Under the pieces are notes generated by a model. It saw only the letters and a list, made by a program, of their open reading frames with translations, searched no databases and had not been told where the DNA came from. Positions 24,339-36,581 of a stretch of DNA of 64,000 bases are shown one piece after another. Made by a program: the position numbers and the translations under genes. The first letter of the stretch is position 1; each line of letters starts with the position of its first letter. Source of the DNA: Aromatoleum petrolei (GTDB lineage: Bacteria; Pseudomonadota; Gammaproteobacteria; Burkholderiales; Rhodocyclaceae); assembly GCF_017894385.1 (NCBI RefSeq), contig NZ_CP059560.1:1860001-1924000 (forward strand). Reading direction: 5' to 3'.

Positions 24339-27008
24339 ATGTCGTTCGCTGTAAAAAGTAACATCACGTGGGTCGGCAAGCAGGATTGGGAATTGCGCGA
24401 GTTCCATGGATCGGAATATTCGACGCACAAGGGATCGAGCTATAACAGCTATCTTGTCCGAGAAGAGAAGGTTGCGCTGATCGACACCGTCTGGACCCCG
24501 TACGCGCAGGAATTCGTCGACAACCTGGAGCGGGAAATCGACCTCCACAAGATCGATTACATCATCGCTAATCACGCCGAGATCGATCACAGCGGTGCAT
24601 TGCCCGCGTTGCTCGCGAGGATTCCGGGAACGCCGATTTACTGCACGGAGAACGGCGTCAAATCCTTGAAGGGACACTTTCACAAAGACTGGAACTTCCA
24701 GGTCGTAAAGACCGGAGACACGCTCGACCTCGGTAACGGCAAACAATTGGTCTTTGTCGAAGCGCCGATGCTGCACTGGCCGGACAGCATGATGACCTAC
24801 CTCGCGGGCGATGCGGTGCTGTTCAGCAATGACGCCTTCGGTCAGCACTACGCCAGCGAAAAAATGTTCAACGACCTCGTCGATCAGGAGGAATTACGCG
24901 CTGAGTGCCTCAAGTACTACGCGAACATCCTCACGCCGTTCAGCTCGCGAGTGACCGCGAAGATTCACGAAGTGCTGTCGTTCAATCTGCCGCTCGAGAT
25001 GATCTGCACCGCACACGGCATCATCTGGCGCGACAATCCGGCACAGATCGTCGAGCAATATCTCGCGTGGGCCGACGACTACCAGGAAAACCAGATCACG
25101 CTGATCTACGACTCGATGTGGAACGGCACGCGCCATATGGCGGAGGCGATCACGAAGGGAATCCGGCAGGAAGACCCGTCGGTCGAGGTCAAGATGTTCA
25201 ACCTCGCGAACACCGACAAGAACGACGTGCTGACGCAGGTGTTCAGGTCGAAGGGCATTCTGGTCGGCTCGCCCACGGTCAACAACGGCATGCTGCCGCA
25301 GGTCGCAGCGCTACTGGAGGAATTGCGCGGCTTGCGCTTCCGCGGCAAGCACGCCGCGCCGTTCGGTGCTCACGGCTGGGCGGGCGGCGCCGTGGATCGG
25401 ATCGGCCAGCGGCTCGAGGAGGCGGGCTTCGCCGTCACCGGCGGAATCGAAGCACTTTGGAAACCGACGGAAGGCGCGCTCGACGAATGCCTCGCATTCG
25501 GCCGCGACATTGCGCGTCAATGGCGCGGAGAATGGGAACCGATCGAGAGCGCCGCACAGGATCAATCGCCGTCGATCAAGCGGCCTGTGGGGCCCAAGCG
25601 TGTGGATCCAAAGCCTGCTGCTGCGCCGGCCACGGACCGAACCGTCACGGCCGCCGATCAAGGGTCGATGCGGTGCAGGGCCTGCGGCTGGATCTACGAT
25701 CCAGCGAAGGGCGAAGCGGGACAGGGTGTGCAGGCCGGCACGCCGTGGTCCGAGGTGCCTGAGACCTTCCTGTGCCCCGAATGCCTCCTCGGCAAATCAG
25801 AGTTCGACCCGCTGAACGTTCGCGGTAACACCGCGAGCCAGGTTGCCGCGGACCGCGAGTTGCAGCCCGCACCGGTCGTGATCGTCGGCGGCGGCAGCGC
25901 TGCATACCAGCTAGTGCGCGCGTTCCGCGCTCAGGATGCGGACACGCCGGTGCTCGTGATCGCCGCCGACGCCGGAGCGGACTATCCGAAGCCGCAACTG
26001 GTCCACGGCTTCAGCCGCAAGCTCGGCCCGTCGGATCTCGTGCAGCGCACGCCGGAGCAGATCGCGCGCGAGTTCAACGTGACGATCCGCGCATACACAC
26101 AGGTCGACGCAATCGATCCCGACAACAAGACGGTCCGCTTCGGCGACGACGTCCAGCCCTACCGCGACCTTGTCCTCGCGCTCGGCGCGGATCCGTGGAT
26201 TCCACCGTTGCAGGGGAGTGCCGCGAGCCGGGTGATCACGCTGAACAACCTTGCAGATTACGAAAGGTATCTGCAACAACTGGCGCAGGGCGAACGGGTG
26301 CTCGTGATCGGCGCCGGCCTCACAGGCACGGAAGTCGCGCTCGATCTCGCGGAAAGCGGGTTGCAGGTGCGGCTCACCGACGTCGCGCCGCGTACGCTGG
26401 CCAAACTGCTGCCCGATTTCGTGAGTCACGAACTGGAAAACCGGCTCGTACAGAAGGGGTGTCGGCTACACCTCGGCGAGAGTATCGCCCACATCGACTC
26501 GAGTGCCGGTGGCGTCGTCGTGCAGCTCTCCAACGGAGAACGCTTCGAGGTGGACACGGTCGTTGCAACAGCTGGATTGCGTCCGCGGATCGAGCTCGCA
26601 CGCGATGCGGGCCTGGAGGTGAATCGCGGCATCAAGGTGGACCCGCAACTGCGCACGAGCAACCCGCACATCTACGCGCTCGGCGACTGCGCCGAGATCG
26701 AAGGCATGGTGCTGCCGTTCATGCATCCGCTGGCACTGTCGGCGCAGGCGCTGGCGAAGACCCTCGCCGGCGAGAGCACGACGCTTCGCCTACCGGCGAT
26801 GCCGACGCTGGTGAAGACCCCGGCACTTCCGATCCAGCTCGCGGGCGTCACAGTCGCAGACGGTCTGCAGTGGGCGGTGGACTCCGACGAGACCGGCCTC
26901 ACCGGCAAGGCACTCGACGACGACGGCCGACTGGTCGGGTACGTCGTGACCGGACAGCACGTCGGCAGGGGGATGGCGCTGCTGCAGCAACTGCCGGCGC
27001 TGCTCTGA
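24339..27008 (+). CDS. Flavodiiron protein-rubredoxin-NADH reductase fusion (flavorubredoxin NO/O2 reductase)
   Basis: Cytoplasmic enzyme expected to reduce NO to N2O (or O2 to water) with NAD(P)H in a single chain of 889 residues. Domains in order: a metallo-beta-lactamase-like diiron domain with ligands H79, E81, D83, H146, D165 and H226; an FMN flavodoxin domain (about 254-395); a linker; a rubredoxin (C446, C449, C479, C482 as two CxxC); and an FAD/NAD reductase (about 511-889, GGGSAA then [18 protein letters not shown]), like E. coli NorW. E. coli keeps NorV and NorW separate; here both are joined. The ATG at 24339 has CAGGAG upstream; 20 further open codons are ignored. Confidence 0.93.
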   Translation: MSFAVKSNITWVGKQDWELREFHGSEYSTHKGSSYNSYLVREEKVALIDTVWTPYAQEFVDNLEREIDLHKIDYIIANHAEIDHSGALPALLARIPGTPIYCTENGVKSLKGHFHKDWNFQVVKTGDTLDLGNGKQLVFVEAPMLHWPDSMMTYLAGDAVLFSNDAFGQHYASEKMFNDLVDQEELRAECLKYYANILTPFSSRVTAKIHEVLSFNLPLEMICTAHGIIWRDNPAQIVEQYLAWADDYQENQITLIYDSMWNGTRHMAEAITKGIRQEDPSVEVKMFNLANTDKNDVLTQVFRSKGILVGSPTVNNGMLPQVAALLEELRGLRFRGKHAAPFGAHGWAGGAVDRIGQRLEEAGFAVTGGIEALWKPTEGALDECLAFGRDIARQWRGEWEPIESAAQDQSPSIKRPVGPKRVDPKPAAAPATDRTVTAADQGSMRCRACGWIYDPAKGEAGQGVQAGTPWSEVPETFLCPECLLGKSEFDPLNVRGNTASQVAADRELQPAPVVIVGGGSAAYQLVRAFRAQDADTPVLVIAADAGADYPKPQLVHGFSRKLGPSDLVQRTPEQIAREFNVTIRAYTQVDAIDPDNKTVRFGDDVQPYRDLVLALGADPWIPPLQGSAASRVITLNNLADYERYLQQLAQGERVLVIGAGLTGTEVALDLAESGLQVRLTDVAPRTLAKLLPDFVSHELENRLVQKGCRLHLGESIAHIDSSAGGVVVQLSNGERFEVDTVVATAGLRPRIELARDAGLEVNRGIKVDPQLRTSNPHIYALGDCAEIEGMVLPFMHPLALSAQALAKTLAGESTTLRLPAMPTLVKTPALPIQLAGVTVADGLQWAVDSDETGLTGKALDDDGRLVGYVVTGQHVGRGMALLQQLPALL

Positions 27009-27083
27009 GACGGATGCCTTGCCATGGGCCCGGGAATTGGCGGTCTCCAAACCCGAGTGATGGCCAGGACAACGAGGATGGGA

Positions 27084-27131
27084 GCCTGAATTGCGCCGTC
27101 GCGATGAGAGCCGCGGCGGTGCAATTCAGGC
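27084..27131. terminator. Hairpin between convergent genes
   Basis: CCTGAATTGC (27085-27094) and GCAATTCAGG (27121-27130) are perfect inverse complements, extended inward by CCG/CGG and outward by one G-C pair. There is no T-run, so it is a weak candidate for a bidirectional terminator between the flavodiiron gene and the sigma-54 activator. Confidence 0.4.
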
Positions 27132-27192
27132 CGCCGGTAAGCGAATGTCGAGCGAACTGCGACGATAGGTTCGCCGGCTCCGTCTCGAAACC

Positions 27193-28533
<1,341 letters not shown>

Positions 28534-28555
28534 AGTGATCGCCTTCCGTTCAGAT

Positions 28556-28578
28556 TGAACGTTCGCAATGAACGTTCA
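28556..28578. promoter_or_regulatory. Paired TGAACGTTCA palindromes, candidate activator sites
   Basis: TGAACGTTCG (28556-28565) and TGAACGTTCA (28569-28578) lie in the divergent intergenic region between the activator gene and the heme-copper operon, starting 84 bases before the sigma-54 promoter. Same motif as at 23387-23423. They could also mediate control of the activator itself. Confidence 0.7.
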
Positions 28579-28652
28579 GTATGGATCGATGAACGCATTT
28601 GAACATCGACGCCGCAATGGAAAAATGATTGACATCAATCGGTTGGCGAATG

Positions 28653-28668
28653 TGGCACGGCGCTGGCT
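28653..28668 (+). promoter_or_regulatory. Sigma-54 promoter of the heme-copper operon
   Basis: TGGCACGGCGCTGGCT matches the full -24 box TGGCAC and keeps GG-N10-GC; the -12 box is TGGC instead of TTGC. An ATCAA-N4-TTG sequence at 28634-28645 resembles an IHF site, though it lies close to the promoter. The first gene starts about 50 bases after the expected transcription start. Confidence 0.75.
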
Positions 28669-28729
28669 CTGTGGAGTTCAGGGGGACGCCCATGTCCCGA
28701 CTGCGAACACATGGACAGGAGAACCCATC

Positions 28730-29260
28730 GTGCAACCCATTGCCTGGCAACTATCACTCGTGTTGATGACGCTCGTGGCGTTCGGCTTCGCGTTTGTCGC
28801 CATCAATTCCGGCCGACGGCAGGACGACTACACGCCGCTGCAGAAGCGCGCCTACCGCCTGCGCACCCGCCTCTTCTGGGGCCTCGTTCTGGTGTTCGGA
28901 CCGGCCATGATCTACACGCTCATGGATCTGCCCTATGACGCGGCGCGTGCCCGGACCGGCACGGGCGCCGTGCAGGTCATCGACGCGACCGGCTACCAGT
29001 GGCGCTGGGAACTGAGCCAGGACCACGTCGCCGCCGGCCAGCCGGTCGAGTTCCGCGTCACCAGCGCGGACGTCAACCACGGCTTCGGCATCTACGACGC
29101 GAACCTGCATCTGGTCGCGCAGACGCAGGGGATGCCCGGCTACACCAACACGCTGCGCCACACCTTCGAGGAACCGGGGACTTACAGGATCCTGTGCATG
29201 GAGTACTGCGGCGTCGCCCACCATAACATGATGACCGAAATCCGCGTCGACGCTCGCTAA
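28730..29260 (+). CDS. Heme-copper oxidase/reductase subunit II with CuA site
   Basis: 176-residue membrane protein with two N-terminal helices (about 8-26 and 47-66) and a periplasmic cupredoxin domain. The CuA centre is complete: H117, C156, E158, C160, H164 and M167 (pattern CMEYCGVAHHNM). The aromatic GYQWRW block used for electron entry is present too. Electrons should therefore come from a soluble cytochrome c. It is shorter than usual subunit II proteins and has no C-terminal heme domain. The GTG at 28730 is chosen because AGGAG sits 7 bases upstream; no ATG fits. First gene of a four-gene operon behind a sigma-54 promoter. Confidence 0.9.
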   Translation: MQPIAWQLSLVLMTLVAFGFAFVAINSGRRQDDYTPLQKRAYRLRTRLFWGLVLVFGPAMIYTLMDLPYDAARARTGTGAVQVIDATGYQWRWELSQDHVAAGQPVEFRVTSADVNHGFGIYDANLHLVAQTQGMPGYTNTLRHTFEEPGTYRILCMEYCGVAHHNMMTEIRVDAR

Positions 29261-29272
29261 GGGGACACGAAC

Positions 29273-30760
29273 ATGGCGACCTACACCTACGAACATCGCC
29301 CCGACCACGGGGCGAAGGCCGGCGTGCTGGCCTATCTGGCGACCTCGGCGGCGGTGTTGCTGCTGATGATGCTCTTCGGCCTGCTGATGCGCCTCGAACA
29401 GGCGCAGTGGATCTCGATTGGCGCCGACCGTTTCTACCAGCTGATGACGCTGCACGGTGCCGGCATGGTGGGCATCGCGGCGATCGCCGGCGCGTCGGTG
29501 ATGTGGCATTTCCTGCGCCAGTATGTCGACCTGTCGTCGCGCATCTTCATCGCGAACCTCGTGCTGTTTCTCGCCGGCGTCGTGATGATCCTTGCGAGCG
29601 TGCTGCTCGGGCGCTTCCACGGTGCCTGGACCTTCCTGTTCCCGCTGCCGGCCAAGTCGATGGGCATGTGGAGCGCGGATGCAGCAGCACTCTTCATGGG
29701 CGGCCTGCTGGTGATCGGCGTCGGATTCCTGCTGCTGCATCTGGACGTCGCCCGCGCGATCGTCGCGAGCTATGGCAATTTCGCGCGCGCACTCGGCTGG
29801 CCGCAGCTCTTCGGCCACGACGACGGCAAGGCGCCGCCGCCGACGGTGGTCGCGAGCGCGATGGTCACGATCGTCAACGTCATCGGCCTGGTCGTCGGCG
29901 CGAGCATCCTGACGATGATGCTGGTGAACCTCTACGTGCCCGGCTTCACCATCGATGCGCTGCTGGCGAAGGGAATGATCTACTTCTTCGGCCACGTCTT
30001 CATCAACGCGACGATCTACATGGCGGTGATCGCGGTGTACGAGATCCTGCCCCGTTACACGCAGCGGCCGTGGAAGTCGAACAAGGTCTTCCTCGCCTCC
30101 TGGACCGCGTCGACGTTGATGGTGCTGTTCATCTTCCCGCATCACCTGCTGATGGACTTCGCGTTCCCGAAGTGGATGCTGATCATGGGCCACATCATCG
30201 GCTACCTGAACACCGTGCCGATCCTCGTCGTCACCGGCTACGGCGCGCTGATGATCGTGTATCGCTCGGGCATCCGCTGGGACATGGCGTCGAAGCTGCT
30301 GTTCCTGTCGCTCTTCGGCTGGGCCGCGGGAGCGATGCCAGCCTTCATCGACGGCACGATCACGGTGAACTACGTGATGCACAACACGCTGTGGGTGCCG
30401 GGGCACTTCCACACCTACCTGCTGCTCGGAATGGTGACGATGGTGTTCGGCTTCATGTACTACCTCGGCAAGCCCGACCACGAGGCCGACGACCGCCTGA
30501 TCGACCGCATCGCGTTCTGGCTGTTCACGTCGTCGGTGCTCGGCTTCACGCTGAGCTTCCTGTATTCCGGCAAGGAAAGCGTCGCCCGCCGCTACGCCGC
30601 CCACCTGCCCGAGTGGGTGCCGTACGACCGCATCGCGTCGGTGTTCGCGGTGCTGGTGATCGCCTCGTCGCTGCTGTTCGTCGGCCGCTTCTTCGCCCGC
30701 ATCCGCCTGGCGCGGCACGACTACCAGCGTGCGCCGGTCGCGCGCCCCGCGACCGCGTGA
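29273..30760 (+). CDS. Heme-copper reductase subunit I lacking the catalytic tyrosine, probable NO reductase
   Basis: 495 residues with about 12 membrane helices. Low-spin heme ligands are H61 (TLHGAG) and H380, the high-spin heme ligand is H378 (WVPGHFH), and the CuB/non-heme-metal ligands are H241, H290 and H291. In oxygen reductases the helix VI motif is GHPEVY, where Tyr cross-links to the first metal ligand. Here it reads GHVFIN, with Asn245 at the Tyr position. Helix VII before HH has no Tyr either, so the C-type alternative is also missing. Loss of this tyrosine marks heme-copper NO reductases outside the cNOR/qNOR groups. Together with the flavodiiron gene and sigma-54 control, NO reduction is more likely than O2 reduction, but this is inference. 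Confidence 0.85.
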   Translation: MATYTYEHRPDHGAKAGVLAYLATSAAVLLLMMLFGLLMRLEQAQWISIGADRFYQLMTLHGAGMVGIAAIAGASVMWHFLRQYVDLSSRIFIANLVLFLAGVVMILASVLLGRFHGAWTFLFPLPAKSMGMWSADAAALFMGGLLVIGVGFLLLHLDVARAIVASYGNFARALGWPQLFGHDDGKAPPPTVVASAMVTIVNVIGLVVGASILTMMLVNLYVPGFTIDALLAKGMIYFFGHVFINATIYMAVIAVYEILPRYTQRPWKSNKVFLASWTASTLMVLFIFPHHLLMDFAFPKWMLIMGHIIGYLNTVPILVVTGYGALMIVYRSGIRWDMASKLLFLSLFGWAAGAMPAFIDGTITVNYVMHNTLWVPGHFHTYLLLGMVTMVFGFMYYLGKPDHEADDRLIDRIAFWLFTSSVLGFTLSFLYSGKESVARRYAAHLPEWVPYDRIASVFAVLVIASSLLFVGRFFARIRLARHDYQRAPVARPATA

Positions 30761-30770
30761 GCTGCGGCAC

Positions 30771-31385
30771 ATGAATGCCGTCGCGCGCAGCGTCGCCGTC
30801 ACGGCGCTGGTGACCGTCCTCGGCACCGGCGCCTTCTGGTGGGGCACCGACGGGTTCACGGCCTTCACCGCCGAGGCCGCACGCCGGGCGGACATCCTGC
30901 GCGCACCGCGCCCCTTGCCCGCGGCCGTCCTCGAGGACCAGGACGGCCGCGTCTTCGGCCTCGACGACTACCGCGGACGGCTGCTCGCGGTCGAGTTCAT
31001 CTATACCCGCTGCACGACAATCTGCAACAGCCTCGGCGCGGCATTCAAGAAGATCCGCGACCGCGTGCCCGCCGACGCGCTCGGTCGCGACGTCGCACTG
31101 CTGAGCATCAGTTTCGATCCCGAGCACGACGATCCGGCGAGCCTGAAGGCCTACGGGATCCGCCATGACGCCGACGGGGAGCACTGGCGGATCGTGCGCG
31201 TACGCGACGCAGACCAGTTGCAGGCGCTGCTCAATGCCTTCGGCATCGTCGTGATTGCCGACCGCTTCGGCGGATTCGAGCACAACGCCGCGATCCACCT
31301 CGTCGGCCGCGATGGCCGGCTCGCGGAGATCGCCGACCTCGACGCTCCGATACGCTTCGCCGACAGGCTCAGGGAGGCGCTGTGA
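30771..31385 (+). CDS. SCO1/SenC-type copper chaperone
   Basis: 204-residue thioredoxin-fold protein, membrane-anchored by an N-terminal helix (about 5-25), that inserts copper into CuA of subunit II. The copper site is present: C81 and C85 in the CxxxC motif (YTRCTTICNSL), and a histidine at H171 or H176 in GFEHNAAIHLVG. Position right after subunit I and 1 base of overlap with the next gene show it belongs to the operon, and the intact CuA site of subunit II explains the need. The ATG at 30771 begins the anchor; earlier codons overlap the end of subunit I. Confidence 0.9.
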   Translation: MNAVARSVAVTALVTVLGTGAFWWGTDGFTAFTAEAARRADILRAPRPLPAAVLEDQDGRVFGLDDYRGRLLAVEFIYTRCTTICNSLGAAFKKIRDRVPADALGRDVALLSISFDPEHDDPASLKAYGIRHDADGEHWRIVRVRDADQLQALLNAFGIVVIADRFGGFEHNAAIHLVGRDGRLAEIADLDAPIRFADRLREAL

Positions 31386-32071
31386 TGAACACCGCCACGC
31401 GCACCAGCATCGGCCTGCGCATCCTCGTCGCGCTGTACCTGCTGCTCGCGACGCCGGCGGCGCGCGCATGGCTCGAAGCGACGATGAGCGGCCACATGCT
31501 GGTGCAGATCCCGCTGCTCGCGGCCCTCGGCTTCGTCGCCTGCCGCCTGCTGCCTGAGGCATGGCAGGAAGCGTTGCTCGCCGCCGCGGGAGGTCCGGTC
31601 CCGCATGTCGCCGTCGCGCTGTTCGCATCGACCTGGTGGATGCTGCCGCGCGCGCTCGACGACGCGCTCGCCAGCCCGCTCGTCGAAACGGCGAAATTTG
31701 TCAGCCTGCCCGCACTCGTCGGCCTGCCGCTCGCGCTCGCGTGGCGGCGGCTCGGTTCGATCGGGCGCGGCTTTCTCTGGACCAACTTCATCAGCATGCT
31801 CGCCGTGCTCGGCTGGCTTTACATCGCCGCGCCGCTACGGGTGTGCAACAGCTATCTGGTCGATCAGCAGGAGAGTGCGGGCTGGCTGATGGTGAAGCTG
31901 GCACTGCTGCTGTTTGCAGGTTGGCTCGGCTCGTTGTTCGTCGGCGGCAACGCGAAGTGCGACGACTCGCGCGCGACGTCTTCGAACGCCATCGACCGCG
32001 GACAGACGCAGGACGGCGCGGAGCCATCTTTGCGCAGAAAAGCGCTTGCCTGCACGGATCGGCTCCGGTAA
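31385..32071 (+). CDS. Polytopic membrane protein of the heme-copper operon, function unknown
   Basis: 228 residues with about six hydrophobic helices (roughly 11-29, 38-53, 72-88, 106-121, 132-148, 166-186) and a polar, charged tail of about 40 residues. It keeps a histidine at the start of the second helix (SGHMLVQIPLLAALG) and FASTWWMLPRALDDAL before the fourth; these recall CtaG-like copper-delivery membrane proteins, but similarity is weak. The ATG overlaps the SCO stop by one base (TGATG), so translation is coupled. A role in assembly of the enzyme, such as metal delivery to subunit I, is plausible from context only. Confidence 0.75.
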   Translation: MNTATRTSIGLRILVALYLLLATPAARAWLEATMSGHMLVQIPLLAALGFVACRLLPEAWQEALLAAAGGPVPHVAVALFASTWWMLPRALDDALASPLVETAKFVSLPALVGLPLALAWRRLGSIGRGFLWTNFISMLAVLGWLYIAAPLRVCNSYLVDQQESAGWLMVKLALLLFAGWLGSLFVGGNAKCDDSRATSSNAIDRGQTQDGAEPSLRRKALACTDRLR

Positions 32072-32083
32072 TTTTCAGCCCCC

Positions 32084-32168
32084 CGTTAGCAGTGCCCGCA
32101 TGGATCGGATACGCGGGCTGAGACAGTCCCTTTGAACCTGATCCGGGTTGCGCCGGCGTAGGGAAACG
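32084..32168 (+). ncRNA. TPP riboswitch (THI element) upstream of thiD
   Basis: Contains the conserved blocks CGGGCTGAGA (32114-32123) and CCTTTGAACCTGATCCGGGT with the closing GCGTAGGGAA. A GCCCGC/GCGGGC stem forms the P3 arm. The AGGGA at its 3' end is also the ribosome site of a short leader frame, so TPP binding probably blocks translation. Located right after the membrane-protein gene of the heme-copper operon. Confidence 0.93.
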
Positions 32169-32173
32169 CATTC

Positions 32174-32254
32174 ATGAACACCCGCAAGTCCGCTTCGTCC
32201 TTCCCCGCTTCGAGTCGCTCGTCCGCCCGCAGCAAGCGTGTGGTGCGCCGATGA
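32174..32254 (+). CDS. Possible 26-codon leader peptide coupled to thiD
   Basis: The ATG lies 8 bases after the AGGGA at the end of the TPP riboswitch, exactly where a riboswitch-controlled gene should start. The frame is rich in Ser and Arg, and its TGA overlaps the ATG of thiD (ATGA). thiD itself has no ribosome site just upstream, so translation of this short frame may be needed to deliver ribosomes to thiD, which would let the riboswitch control thiD. The peptide has no recognisable function. Confidence 0.45.
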   Translation: MNTRKSASSFPASSRSSARSKRVVRR

Positions 32255-33090
32255 GCCGCGCGATCCCCAACGTCGTCAGCATCGCCGGCGTCGACCCCAG
32301 CGGCGGGGCCGGCGTGTTCGCCGACATCAAGACCTTTTCCGCACTCGGCGCCTACGGCTGCGGCGTCGTCGCCGCGCTGACCGCGCAGAACACGCAGGCC
32401 GTCACCGGCGTGCACACGCCGCCGACCGACTTCCTGCGCCTGCAGATCGACACCCTGTTCGCGGATGTCGCGATCCACGCGGTGAAGCTCGGCATGTTGG
32501 GCAGTGCCGAGATCGTTGCGACGGTCGCGGACCGCCTCGCACACTTCGACGCGCCCTTCGTCGTGTGCGACCCGGTGATGGTCGCGAAGAGCGGCGACCA
32601 TCTCCTCGCGCGCAACGCGGTGGCGATGCTGATCGAGGCGCTGCTGCCGCGCAGCTTCATGATCACGCCGAACCTCCCCGAAGCCGGCGTGCTGCTCGAG
32701 CAGCGCGCGCCCGAGACGGTGAAGGAGATGTACCGCGCTGCCGAACGCCTGCGCGAGATGTTGCCGCTCTCAAGCGAGCGCTGGGTACTGCTCAAGGGCG
32801 GCCACCTGCCCGGCAGCGATGTCGTGGATCTCCTCTTCGACGGCGACCGCATGATCGAGCTGCCCTCGCCACGCATCGAGACGAAGAACACGCATGGCAC
32901 CGGCTGCACACTGTCGTCGGCGATCGCGGCGCTGCTGCCGCAGCACGCGGGCGGCTTCCGTCCGGTCGAAGCGGCCGTCCGCGACGCGCGCGATTACCTG
33001 CTGCGCGCGATCGCCGCGTCCGGCGCCCTCACGGTCGGAAGCGGGCATGGCCCGGTGCATCACTTCCACCGCTGGTGGCCGTCCGCCTGA
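32251..33090 (+). CDS. thiD: Hydroxymethylpyrimidine/phosphomethylpyrimidine kinase
   Basis: Phosphorylates HMP and HMP-P in thiamin biosynthesis, in the cytoplasm. The 279-residue protein belongs to the ribokinase fold, with SIAGVDPSGGAGVFADIKTF at the N-terminus, LTAQNTQAV, the CDPVMVAKSG block and the catalytic anion-hole segment HGTGCTLSSAI with Cys219. Every expected residue is present, so this is the functional copy; the second ThiD-like gene at 48754-49716 is degenerate. It starts at an ATGA overlap with a short leader frame and is controlled by the TPP riboswitch before that frame. Confidence 0.96.
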   Translation: MSRAIPNVVSIAGVDPSGGAGVFADIKTFSALGAYGCGVVAALTAQNTQAVTGVHTPPTDFLRLQIDTLFADVAIHAVKLGMLGSAEIVATVADRLAHFDAPFVVCDPVMVAKSGDHLLARNAVAMLIEALLPRSFMITPNLPEAGVLLEQRAPETVKEMYRAAERLREMLPLSSERWVLLKGGHLPGSDVVDLLFDGDRMIELPSPRIETKNTHGTGCTLSSAIAALLPQHAGGFRPVEAAVRDARDYLLRAIAASGALTVGSGHGPVHHFHRWWPSA

Positions 33091-33197
33091 ACGATTGATC
33101 CCCGATCACGGCAGGACGCGGCTCTCCGCGAAATTTCGCCTAATCGAATGTTTCGTCCCGATTTTTGGTGATTTACACGCGCCAAGCTTTGGCGTAA

Positions 33198-35282
<2,085 letters not shown>

Positions 35283-35310
35283 TGCCGCGCTGCAACGCAG
35301 GCAGGTGACA

Positions 35311-35340
35311 ACGGGCCGCCCAGTGCGGCCCGTTTCTTTT
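35311..35340 (+). terminator. Intrinsic terminator after thiC
   Basis: A perfect 9-base-pair stem ACGGGCCGC / GCGGCCCGT with a 5-base loop, followed directly by TTCTTTT. Confidence 0.9.
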
Positions 35341-35485
35341 GTACGTCTTTCCGCGGGATCAAGGTAAACCCCGAGCCCAATCCGGGGAGCCGCGGCCTTT
35401 GACCTGTTGCACGGGCCGCCCGGACCCGGTAAAGTTTTTCTATAAGCAAATAATAATTTACTTACATCAATAGAGAGAGAAATTC

Positions 35486-36487
35486 ATGGATGCACGTATT
35501 GCGGCAGGGAGCCTCGCGCTCCTGCTTGCGGCGGCGCCGGCCCTCGCCCAGGACGCCTCCAAGGTCAGCCTGATCGACCGTCCCGCCCCCTCCCTAGACA
35601 AGCTGCCGAAGGACGCCTACGGCGAACTGGTACGTTACGGCCACGAGCTGTCGACGCGTACCTTCGCGTTCATCGGGCCCGAGGTGCAGGACCGCAAGAT
35701 GCGCTTCGCGGGCAACAACCTCGCTTGCACGTCCTGCCACCAGAACGACGCCACCAAGCCCTTCGCCATGCCCTGGGTCGGCGTCGCGGCGACCTTCCCG
35801 CAGTACCGCGCACGCGAGGACGCGATCAGCACGGTCGAGGAGCGCGTGAACGGCTGCATGGAGCGCAGCATGAATGGCGAGCCGCTGCCGCTGGACTCGC
35901 ATGAAATGAAGGCGTTCACGGCCTACATCCACTACATGTCGCGCGGCGTTCCGGTCGGCGCGCGGGTCGAGGGGGCCGGAACGAAGCAGATCAAAGTGCC
36001 CGACCGCCGTGCCGACGTCGCCGCCGGCGAGGCCATCTACGGGGCCAAGTGCGCGGCCTGCCATGGCGCCGACGGACAGGGCCAGCGGCGCGGCAAGGCC
36101 GGCGACGCCGAGGGCTACGTATTCCCGCCGCTGTGGGGCAACGACACCTTCAACAACGGCGCCGGCATGAACCGCATGCTCACCGCAGCCGCCTTCATCA
36201 AGCACAACATGCCGCAGGGCACGACGCACGCGGCCCCGGTCCTGAACGACGACGAAGCCTTCGACGTCGCCGGCTACGTGCTGTCCAAGCCGCGCCCGAT
36301 CAAGGCCGGCCTCGACAAGGACTTCCCGGCGCGCTGGAACAAGCCGGTCGACGCTGCCTTCCCGCCCTATGTCGATGGTGCCTCGGCCGAGCAGCATCGC
36401 TATGGCCCCTATCCGCCGCTGATGGAGCAAGCGAAGCAACGGACCGAAGCCCTGAAAGCCGCGCGCGAAGCCGCCGCTACGCGCTGA
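35486..36487 (+). CDS. Diheme c-type cytochrome, thiosulfate dehydrogenase (TsdA) family
   Basis: Periplasmic protein of 333 residues with a signal peptide (about 1-21) and two heme c sites: CTSCH (C81, C84, H85) and CAACH (C189, C192, H193). Between them, VNGCMERSMNG places C124 where TsdA uses cysteine as the distal ligand of its active-site heme; the M242 region (FIKHNMPQG) fits the switchable ligand of the second heme. This supports a TsdA-type enzyme joining two thiosulfates into tetrathionate, or acting in reverse. It is a single gene with an AT-rich promoter region and an AGAGAGAG ribosome site. Other cytochromes of the same fold cannot be excluded. Confidence 0.78.
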   Translation: MDARIAAGSLALLLAAAPALAQDASKVSLIDRPAPSLDKLPKDAYGELVRYGHELSTRTFAFIGPEVQDRKMRFAGNNLACTSCHQNDATKPFAMPWVGVAATFPQYRAREDAISTVEERVNGCMERSMNGEPLPLDSHEMKAFTAYIHYMSRGVPVGARVEGAGTKQIKVPDRRADVAAGEAIYGAKCAACHGADGQGQRRGKAGDAEGYVFPPLWGNDTFNNGAGMNRMLTAAAFIKHNMPQGTTHAAPVLNDDEAFDVAGYVLSKPRPIKAGLDKDFPARWNKPVDAAFPPYVDGASAEQHRYGPYPPLMEQAKQRTEALKAAREAAATR

Positions 36488-36581
36488 GAGCCAGCTGGCC
36501 GCGTGAGTGCCGGGGCGCCGACAGTTTCGCCGGGACGTCCCGGGGTGCGACAATGGCGGATCACCCACGCGTGCCGCCGCC

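Noticed and set aside
25813..25822. TGAACGTTCG inside the flavodiiron coding region
   Set aside because: Matches the enhancer motif at 9 of 10 bases but lies alone within a gene and encodes conserved residues, so it is taken as chance.
27009..27192. Possible small gene between the flavodiiron and activator genes
   Set aside because: Frames lack ribosome sites and the region is dominated by a hairpin; treated as a convergent termination region.
28627..28640. GATTGACATCAATC considered as an FNR/DNR box
   Set aside because: The half-sites are separated by 2 bases instead of the 6 between TTGA and TCAA in a true FNR box.
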